Of a stretch of DNA of 12,954 nucleotides, positions 6,432 to 11,032 are shown in pieces. The DNA is from JBBTYG01 sp964418085. GTDB taxonomy: Bacteria; Patescibacteriota; Minisyncoccia; UBA6257; 2-01-FULL-56-20. Numbering within the stretch: position 1 is the first letter of the stretch; each line of letters starts with the position of its first letter. Where the stretch lies: NCBI GenBank assembly GCA_964418085.1, contig CAYQKB010000030.1:1-12954 (forward strand), in the 5' to 3' direction. A program made the position numbers and the translations under genes. The notes beneath the pieces are model-generated. The model was not told the origin of the DNA, did no database searches, and worked only from the letters and a program-made list of their open reading frames with translations.

Positions 6432-7646
6432 ATGAAAAAGAATAAAAAATCAAAGATAAAGCATGCAAAGGCGAAAAACTTTGGAGCAAAGAAAGCTTTT
6501 ATAAAAAGAGTACAGAAAGGGAATGGGAAGAACGGCGGTAAATCCGGAAAAGAAAAAGGCTTTTCAGAAAAAAATCTCGCCGCCGTTACCGAGCTTATTG
6601 AGCGTGGCCGCCCGCGTGGATTTGTGACAGATAACGAAATTCTCTATTATTTCTCGAAAATCGAGGACGATGTTTCGCTACTTGAAGAAATTTATGACCG
6701 ACTCGAGAAGGCGGGGGTCAAAGTTATCGAGACGAGCGCTCTGATGGGCTTTACCAAAGCAGAAGTGGGGCAGAAGGAGATGGAAGACGCACTTGTGCTT
6801 GAAGGGGAGGTACCAGACGCAGTGCAGATGTATCTCAAAGAAATCGGTAAAACCCCGCTTCTTACGAAAGACGAAGAGAGAGATCTTGCGAAGCGATCCG
6901 AGAAAGGAGACGAAGACGCGCGGCAAAAGCTGATGAAAGCCAATTTGCGGCTTGTGGTTTCGATTGCGAAGCGATATGTGAATCGCACGCCACATTTGAG
7001 CATTCTTGATTTGATTCAGGAGGGAAATATCGGTTTGTCGAGAGCTGTCGAAAAATTCGATTATCGGAAAGGATTTAAGTTTTCGACGTATGCGACCTGG
7101 TGGATACGGCAGGCGATTACCCGTGCACTTGCGGATCAGTCGCGCACGGTGCGCATTCCAGTGCATATGGTTGAGACTATTTCAAAATACACGCAAGCGA
7201 GGCGCCAGCTTATCCAGGAGCTTGGGCGCGAGCCCCTGGCGGAAGAGATTGCTGCGGAGATGGGGCTTGATATTGACAAAGTCCGGCATATTCAAAAAAT
7301 CTCACAGGAGGTTCTTTCGATTGAGACACCGATCGGCGATGAGGAAGATTCTACGCTTTCGGATTTTATTCCCGACGAAAAGAATTTGACTCCGTCTCAG
7401 CTTGCCGCGCACGCGCTTCTCAAAGACCTTATAAAAGAAATTCTGGTTGATTTGAGCGACCGCGAACAAAAGATTTTGAAAATGCGGTTTGGGCTCGAGG
7501 ATGGTGTTAATCACACGCTTGAAGAAGTTGGAAAGGCATTTGGTGTTACCCGTGAGCGTATCCGGCAGATCGAGGCAAAAGCACTTGAAAAAATACGCGA
7601 ACACGGAAAAGCACCGGCACTCGAAGGATTCGAGAATTTGATTTAG
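6432..7646 (+). CDS. rpoD: RNA polymerase primary sigma factor (sigma-70)
   Basis: A 404-residue group 1 sigma factor. It has a very lysine-rich N-terminus (about 1-45), then a region 1.1-like segment (about 48-110, ELIERGRPRGFVTDNEILYYF). Region 1.2 starts at DAVQMYLKEIG (129-139). Region 2 contains ANLRLVVSIAKRY and the -10-recognising STYATWWIRQAITRA (218-232). Region 3 begins about TVRIPVHM. Region 4 ends with the -35-binding helix-turn-helix TLEEVGKAFGVTRERIRQIE (362-381). No residue of the core recognition helices looks unusual, so standard -10/-35 promoters are expected, in line with the boxes seen in this window. It is shorter than E. coli RpoD because the large non-conserved insert after region 1.2 is absent, as in most bacteria. 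It follows dnaG and precedes a small alkyltransferase gene by nine bases. Confidence 0.97.
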   Translation: MKKNKKSKIKHAKAKNFGAKKAFIKRVQKGNGKNGGKSGKEKGFSEKNLAAVTELIERGRPRGFVTDNEILYYFSKIEDDVSLLEEIYDRLEKAGVKVIETSALMGFTKAEVGQKEMEDALVLEGEVPDAVQMYLKEIGKTPLLTKDEERDLAKRSEKGDEDARQKLMKANLRLVVSIAKRYVNRTPHLSILDLIQEGNIGLSRAVEKFDYRKGFKFSTYATWWIRQAITRALADQSRTVRIPVHMVETISKYTQARRQLIQELGREPLAEEIAAEMGLDIDKVRHIQKISQEVLSIETPIGDEEDSTLSDFIPDEKNLTPSQLAAHALLKDLIKEILVDLSDREQKILKMRFGLEDGVNHTLEEVGKAFGVTRERIRQIEAKALEKIREHGKAPALEGFENLI

Positions 7647-7655
7647 AAGGAAGAT

Positions 7656-7907
7656 ATGAATTTTCGAGAAAGAGTTTTAAGTGTGGTGACCAAAATTCCG
7701 AAAGGGAGTGTAATGACATATAAAGAAGTCGCAAAGAGAGCGGGCAATCCGCGAGCATATCGAGCCGTGGGAAGCATACTTAAAACTAATTTTAATCCAC
7801 GTATTCCGTGCCATAGGGTTGTGCGATCGGATGGGACTGCGGGGGGCTATAATCGGGGACGAAAGAATAAGCTCGTGATATTAAGAAAAGAAGGAGTTAT
7901 ACTATAG
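7656..7907 (+). CDS. Minimal MGMT-type DNA alkyltransferase (active-site Cys domain only)
   Basis: An 83-residue protein equal to the C-terminal DNA-binding and active-site domain of O6-alkylguanine-DNA alkyltransferases. It shows the helix-turn-helix TYKEVAKRAGNPRAYRAVGSIL (21-42) with the likely arginine finger R36, and the acceptor-cysteine motif PCHRVV with C52. The later segment GGYNRGRKNKLVIL follows the family. Because C52 is present, it is not one of the alkyltransferase-like (ATL) proteins that replace Cys by Trp. The N-terminal ribonuclease H-like domain of Ada/Ogt is absent. A clear Shine-Dalgarno (AGAAGG, five bases before the ATG) supports the start. It lies nine bases after rpoD and two bases before the next ATG, so it is probably co-transcribed with rpoD. 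It may remove alkyl groups from O6-guanine, or bind such lesions and hand them to another repair route. Confidence 0.87.
   Translation: MNFRERVLSVVTKIPKGSVMTYKEVAKRAGNPRAYRAVGSILKTNFNPRIPCHRVVRSDGTAGGYNRGRKNKLVILRKEGVIL
7875..7903 (+). promoter_or_regulatory. Possible internal promoter for the Gmad2/eight-Cys gene
   Basis: GTGATA (7875-7880), a 17-bp spacer and TATACT (7898-7903) lie inside the end of the alkyltransferase gene. The -10 box ends six bases before the ATG at 7910, so the message would be leaderless. A purine-rich AAGGAG (7891-7896) is also present but lies 13 bases from the ATG, too far for normal ribosome binding. Confidence 0.35.
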
Positions 7908-7909
7908 TC

Positions 7910-8602
7910 ATGAATAAGGTCACGCTCTCGATTGTTGTTGGATTTATTGTGCTTATTCTAGGAGTAGTTTTATGGCACGACGTTTCAAAAGCTCCAGAGG
8001 TGCCAGTAACGCCAACTCAAAATGCAATAAGTTCACCCATTGAAGTTTTTTCTCCGCGCTCCGGTGAGACGGTTTCTTCGCCGATTAAAATTACCGGTCG
8101 CGCCCGCGGAAGCTGGTTTTTCGAGGCATCATTTCCGGTTGAACTGGTTGGAAGCGATGGGAAAATTATTGCCCAGGCGCCTGCGCAGGCAAAAGGGGAT
8201 TGGATGACTTCTGACTTCGTGCCGTTTGAAGCGACATTGAATTTTGCGATAAATACTGAATGTGTAAACATGAAAACATGTAAGTCCCCGGCAATACTTG
8301 TTCTTAAAAAAGATAACCCATCAGACATGCGGCAATATGATGCCAGTATTTCAATTCCCATTTTTATTGCTCCAAGACCAGTTTTTACACCAACTTCAAC
8401 TGCAAGTGGGAAATGTTTTATCAGTGGTTGTAGTAGAGAAATTTGTTCGGATAAGGAGGGGGTGATGAGTATATGCATATATCAACCCCAGTTTGCGTGT
8501 TACAAAGCGGCTACGTGCGAGAGACAGTCGAATGGTGGATGTGGTTGGACGCAGACGGCGGCGCTTCAGGCGTGCCTTTCTACGAATTCATCCGCGAAAT
8601 AA
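7910..8602 (+). CDS. Secreted Gmad2 domain plus eight-cysteine-cluster protein
   Basis: A 230-residue exported or membrane-anchored protein. Residues 4-22 form an N-terminal hydrophobic signal anchor. A Pro/Thr linker leads to a Gmad2-type immunoglobulin-like domain (about 43-153): IEVFSPRSGETVSSPIKITG at its start, and GDWMTSDFVPFEATLNF in the middle; this domain carries its own Cys pair, C118 and C124. After a second Pro/Thr linker comes a compact domain with eight cysteines at 169, 174, 179, 189, 197, 203, 211 and 222, including CxxxxC, CERQSNGGCGW and a final C. This fits the small eight-cysteine-cluster domains found at the C-termini of secreted bacterial proteins. The even number of cysteines suggests four disulfides outside the cell. 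Gmad2 domains occur with spore germination and cell-surface proteins, but no sporulation is implied. The function is unknown; a role at the cell surface is likely. Confidence 0.8.
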   Translation: MNKVTLSIVVGFIVLILGVVLWHDVSKAPEVPVTPTQNAISSPIEVFSPRSGETVSSPIKITGRARGSWFFEASFPVELVGSDGKIIAQAPAQAKGDWMTSDFVPFEATLNFAINTECVNMKTCKSPAILVLKKDNPSDMRQYDASISIPIFIAPRPVFTPTSTASGKCFISGCSREICSDKEGVMSICIYQPQFACYKAATCERQSNGGCGWTQTAALQACLSTNSSAK

Positions 8603-8623
8603 AAAATTATTTTAAAATGTGCA

Positions 8624-8668
8624 AAAGCCCCGCGCGGATGGTGTCCGGACGGGGCTTTGGGGTTTTTT
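8624..8668. terminator. Two-way intrinsic terminator
   Basis: AAAGCCCCG (8624-8632) pairs with CGGGGCTTT (8650-8658), with an inner CGGA/TCCG stem (8635-8638 with 8644-8647). On the plus strand it is followed by GGGGTTTTTT. On the minus strand it is followed by a T-rich tract as well. It sits between two converging genes and should end both. Confidence 0.85.
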
Positions 8669-8679
8669 GGAATTCTGAA

Positions 8680-8865
8680 TTATAACTTTGTGGTTTTCTT
8701 GAAAAACAGCAGAATCATTTTCAACGCAAGAAGGAAGCACAGCCCGGAAGCTGTGAGAAGACTTATTTCGATCACGGAATCTCCTTTTTTCAATGCTTCA
8801 AGGCCGACGAGGAGGGTGACTATGGCTGTAGCAAACACTATCGCGAACAACACCAAGAATTTCAT
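8680..8865 (-). CDS. Small two-segment membrane protein
   Basis: A 61-residue hydrophobic protein of unknown function. Two membrane segments are visible, about residues 2-22 and 33-55. A short polar loop (ALKKGDSVIE) lies between them, and the protein ends in a basic tail (FFKKTTKL). A Shine-Dalgarno AGGA five bases before the ATG (minus strand, complement of 8871-8874) supports it as a real gene, as does the shared terminator directly after its stop. Upstream lies the large palindromic element at 8926-9134, so its promoter must be in the 60 bp between them or inside the element; no convincing promoter was seen. Confidence 0.65.
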   Translation of the reverse strand: MKFLVLFAIVFATAIVTLLVGLEALKKGDSVIEISLLTASGLCFLLALKMILLFFKKTTKL

Positions 8866-8925
8866 TTTTATCCTGTATTTGTAATCTCTGCTTTTATCGC
8901 GGAGATGGTTGTTAAGCTAGCTGAC

Positions 8926-9134
8926 TAGACCCTATCTCAAAAGTAGGTTTTATGGAAGAACCGCTGTTCTCGCGGTTATTTTCGGCTGAAAACGACGATT
9001 TCCTTCGCGGAGTATCTCGGTATTCCTTGCCCGCCTCGCCGAAGACGTCGAGTCGAGGCGGGTCGGAAGATCGTCGTTTTCAGTCTCGAAAATCCCTCGC
9101 GACAACCGCTGGCCTACTTTTGAGATGGGGTCTA
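8926..9134. mobile_element. 209-bp palindromic MITE-like element
   Basis: The whole segment is an imperfect palindrome. The terminal arms 8926-8947 and 9113-9134 match with a single mismatch and begin TAGACCC / end GGGTCTA. An internal arm pair is perfect over 14 bp (8986-8999 with 9070-9083, CTGAAAACGACGAT). The centre is a 9-bp GC stem CCCGCCTCG/CGAGGCGGG (9030-9038 with 9054-9062). A local hairpin AACCGC/GCGGTT (8959-8977) lies in the left half. No transposase is encoded. Both ends carry TA, which would fit a TA target duplication of the IS630/Tc1-mariner type, though TA may simply be part of the arms. The right end overlaps the stop codon of the 3-methyladenine glycosylase gene. Confidence 0.65.
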
Positions 9135-9704
9135 ATTCTTGTCGGTAATGCTGAAATTGTAAAGTTTATGCGCCCATTCTCCGGCGTAGTCCACGCCGAT
9201 TCGCTTGGTGCACTTTATTTCTTTATTTTTAATTTTGATTCCGCGATCTTCGATCCAAAGCCCAGATTTTTTCCCGGCAGGCAGACCATTTATTTTGTTA
9301 TTTATTTTTAAAAACTTCGTCAGCCGCGCAGGGCCGTTTACAACAGTTATAAGTTTTAAGTTGTCAGTTGTATGTTTTATTATTCCGCCTCGTATTAAAA
9401 TTGCCGCAGGATAGTTTTCCGGTCCGGTTACAATATTTAACATCCAATGCATGCCGTATACAAAATATATATACCAGTAACCCGCTTCGCCGAACATAAT
9501 TTTGTTACGTTCGGTTTTTCCCCGGTGGGCATGACTTGCTTTGTCGTAATGTCCATCATACGCCTCAACTTGGGTTATCATTACTTCAAATCTCTTGTGG
9601 TGAGTCTGTCGCACTAGAATTTTGCCCAGCAGATCGCGTGCAACCATTAGCGTCGTGCGATCGAAAAAAGATAGAGGCACCGTCTTAGAAATCGCTTTCG
9701 TCAT
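9132..9704 (-). CDS. DNA-3-methyladenine glycosylase, AAG/MPG family
   Basis: A 190-residue monofunctional glycosylase of the AAG/MPG fold, which excises 3-methyladenine and other alkylated or deaminated purines in base excision repair. Family hallmarks are VARDLLGKILVR (about 21-32), the catalytic-glutamate motif TQVEAYDG (E47), DKASHAHRGKTERNKIMF, the Tyr-rich DNA-intercalating region GYWYIYFVYGMHWMLNIVT, and NGPARLTKFLKI. The length is normal. Its last residues read SITDKN, and the TAG stop is made of the first three bases of the palindromic element at 8926-9134, so the native C-terminus may have been changed. No Shine-Dalgarno is present; instead the ATG lies in a hairpin (see 9703-9742). 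The gene is in the same direction as the 3D-domain gene, which ends 97 bp upstream. Confidence 0.93.
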   Translation of the reverse strand: MTKAISKTVPLSFFDRTTLMVARDLLGKILVRQTHHKRFEVMITQVEAYDGHYDKASHAHRGKTERNKIMFGEAGYWYIYFVYGMHWMLNIVTGPENYPAAILIRGGIIKHTTDNLKLITVVNGPARLTKFLKINNKINGLPAGKKSGLWIEDRGIKIKNKEIKCTKRIGVDYAGEWAHKLYNFSITDKN

Positions 9705-9742
9705 GAAAATATATTTATTTTCATAGAAATTGGATTTCTATG
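9703..9742 (-). promoter_or_regulatory. Two overlapping hairpins at the start of the glycosylase gene
   Basis: Hairpin one pairs ATGAAAATA (9703-9711) with TATTTTCAT (9716-9724) around four bases, so it contains part of the start codon region (ATG at 9704-9702 on the minus strand). Hairpin two pairs CATAGAAAT (9722-9730) with ATTTCTATG (9734-9742) around TGG. They share three bases and exclude each other in full form. If the gene is read from an upstream promoter, hairpin one would hide the start. A third stem, GCCAAT/ATTGGC (9753-9758 with 9768-9773), lies further upstream. Together they fill much of the 97-bp gap, which has no other content. Confidence 0.45.
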
Positions 9743-9801
9743 ATGGTGTCCGGCCAATACTTTACGCATTGGCTCATTCTCGCACAACAAAATGATTATT
9801 T

Positions 9802-10206
9802 CTAATCCAAAACTATGATTTCTGCCTTAAGCGATCCAAAGCGCAACGCTTCTTGTTTTGATGGCATCCAGATGTCAACAATTCCATGTTTTCTTTTGTT
9901 CATTCTGTCTTCAACGATGAATATCTTGTCTCCGAAAATTGCCGGGATTTTGATTTTCGTTCCGAATGGCAGGAAATTGGTTGCAACGATGCCGTCCCGT
10001 ACGTGCTTGCCAGAAGCCGTGATAAATGGGGTATCATCGGTCTCATCAACCGAGCTTGAATATGCCGTAAGCCAGACCGTCGTTGTCGAGCTTGTGCGAG
10101 CTTCAGCCTGCTTGCCTGCGAATTCGGTATCCGCTTTGATAGATCCCGCAAAACCTGGGTAAAACACAGTAATTGCAATGGTTGCTAACGTTATATATTT
10201 CTTCAT
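9802..10206 (-). CDS. Secreted 3D-domain protein
   Basis: A 134-residue protein with a signal peptide (KKYITLATIAITVFYPG..., about 1-25) followed by a 3D domain, the double-psi barrel named after three conserved aspartates and related to the MltA/RpfB enzymes that act on peptidoglycan. Visible residues are WLTAYSSSVDETDDTP (45-60), ITASG, D71 in DGIVATN, the segment LPFGTKIKIP, D100 in VEDRM, and D111 in VDIWMP. The domain fills nearly the whole mature protein. The ATG at 10206 is preferred: a longer frame begins with TTG at 10233, but the ATG puts two lysines directly before the hydrophobic core of the signal. It has no Shine-Dalgarno; TATATA lies six bases before the ATG. It probably remodels or cleaves cell-wall glycan strands, although stand-alone 3D proteins are poorly characterised. 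Confidence 0.85.
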   Translation of the reverse strand: MKKYITLATIAITVFYPGFAGSIKADTEFAGKQAEARTSSTTTVWLTAYSSSVDETDDTPFITASGKHVRDGIVATNFLPFGTKIKIPAIFGDKIFIVEDRMNKRKHGIVDIWMPSKQEALRFGSLKAEIIVLD

Positions 10207-10230
10207 GTTGTTTATATATACGCCCGCTTT

Positions 10231-10254
10231 CAAACAAAAACGCCCTTTTAGGGC
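10231..10254 (-). terminator. Terminator-like hairpin in the leader of the 3D-domain gene
   Basis: On the minus strand GCCCT and AGGGC (10254-10242) form a 5-bp stem with an AAA loop, followed by GTTTTTGTTTG. The hairpin is short but has the shape of an intrinsic terminator. It lies about 25 bp downstream of the predicted start of transcription and 35 bp before the 3D-domain ATG, and no other minus-strand gene lies upstream. Confidence 0.45.
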
Positions 10255-10283
10255 ATAGCATTTACGACTATAAATTCTAGGTT

Positions 10284-10311
10284 ATTGTAGCAGACCTTTA
10301 AAATTTGTCAA
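10284..10311 (-). promoter_or_regulatory. Near-consensus promoter, minus strand
   Basis: Read on the minus strand, TTGACA (10311-10306) is a perfect -35, followed by 16 bp and TACAAT (10289-10284). It is the best promoter match in the window. Transcription would start near 10277 and run toward the 3D-domain gene, meeting the terminator-like hairpin at 10254-10231 first. Confidence 0.65.
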
Positions 10312-10336
10312 GTTTTATGAAAAGTGGCATACGGGA

Positions 10337-10342
10337 TATAAT
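10337..10342 (+). promoter_or_regulatory. nth -10 box
   Basis: A perfect TATAAT lies six bases before the nth ATG, which would give a leaderless message. The -35 region is weak (TTATGA at 10315-10320, 16-bp spacing). The promoter is divergent from the strong minus-strand promoter at 10311-10284. Confidence 0.5.
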
Positions 10343-10348
10343 TTCGGT

Positions 10349-11017
10349 ATGATTTCCAAAAAAGACATTTCTTTTATTAAGTTGCGCGCCAAAAAGATAT
10401 TTTCACAGCTTAAAAAATTGTTTCCAAATCCGAAAATTGCCTTACACTTTGGAAACAATTGGGAATTGCTTGTTGCCGTGCAGCTCTCGGCACAGTGCAC
10501 TGATAAAAAGGTAAATGAGATAACTCCGGCGCTTTTTGGGCGATACAAAAAGCTGGATGATTATATTCGTGCGTCGAAAACTCCAGCAGGTATCCGAGAA
10601 TTTGAAAATGCCATTCATTCGTGCGGTTTTTATCGCGCCAAGACCAAAAATATTCTTGCTGCGGCAAAAACAGTGAAAAAAAAATTTAGCGGACAGCTGC
10701 CACAGACGATGGATGAGATGCTTACGATTCCCGGTGTGGGGCGGAAGAGTGCGAACGTTATTTTGGGGAATGCGTATGGCGTAGTAGAGGGGATTGCGGT
10801 TGATACGCACGTTAAGCGTTTGTCGCGCGTCCTCGGACTTTCAAAAGAAAAAACTCCAGAAAAGATCGAAAAAGATTTAATGCAAATTATTCCGAAAAAG
10901 GATTGGTTTGGGGCAACGTATTTACTCATTGACTATGGAAGAAAATATTGTGTTGCCCGTCCGCATAAGCACGAGCTCTGTCCGCTCACGGCTGTTCTTA
11001 ATAAGAATGTGGTATAA
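10349..11017 (+). CDS. nth: Endonuclease III with incomplete Fe-S cluster motif
   Basis: A 222-residue HhH-GPD DNA glycosylase/AP lyase of the endonuclease III family, which removes oxidised pyrimidines and nicks abasic sites. It shows the family's VQLSAQCTDKKVNE (about 44-57), the helix-hairpin-helix TIPGVGRKSANVI with catalytic lysine K133, and the catalytic aspartate in GIAVDTHVKRLS (D152). The length is typical. The C-terminal [4Fe-4S] motif, normally C-X6-C-X2-C-X5-C, is altered: C201, then H208 instead of the second Cys, C211, and L217 instead of the last Cys. Only two of four cysteine ligands remain, so a normal cluster is unlikely. The fold may still be active, as cluster-free relatives exist in the HhH superfamily. 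Its TAA stop overlaps a TATAAT box that may drive the next gene. Confidence 0.92.
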   Translation: MISKKDISFIKLRAKKIFSQLKKLFPNPKIALHFGNNWELLVAVQLSAQCTDKKVNEITPALFGRYKKLDDYIRASKTPAGIREFENAIHSCGFYRAKTKNILAAAKTVKKKFSGQLPQTMDEMLTIPGVGRKSANVILGNAYGVVEGIAVDTHVKRLSRVLGLSKEKTPEKIEKDLMQIIPKKDWFGATYLLIDYGRKYCVARPHKHELCPLTAVLNKNVV

Positions 11018-11018
11018 T
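11010..11018 (+). promoter_or_regulatory. Extended -10 promoter candidate for the surface-protein gene
   Basis: TGGTATAAT matches the extended -10 pattern TGnTATAAT and contains the nth stop codon (TAA at 11015-11017). Transcription would start near 11025, eight bases before the ATG at 11033. A second TATAAT (11025-11030) is too close to the ATG to serve this start. Confidence 0.45.
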
Positions 11019-11032
11019 TTAAATTATAATTT

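Noticed and set aside
8866..8925. Promoter for the 61-residue membrane protein
   Set aside because: TTAACA and A/T-rich strings occur, but no pair has acceptable spacing, so nothing was annotated.
10207..10233. TTG start for the 3D-domain protein at 10233
   Set aside because: It adds nine residues in front of a standard signal peptide; the ATG at 10206 gives the canonical positively charged start.
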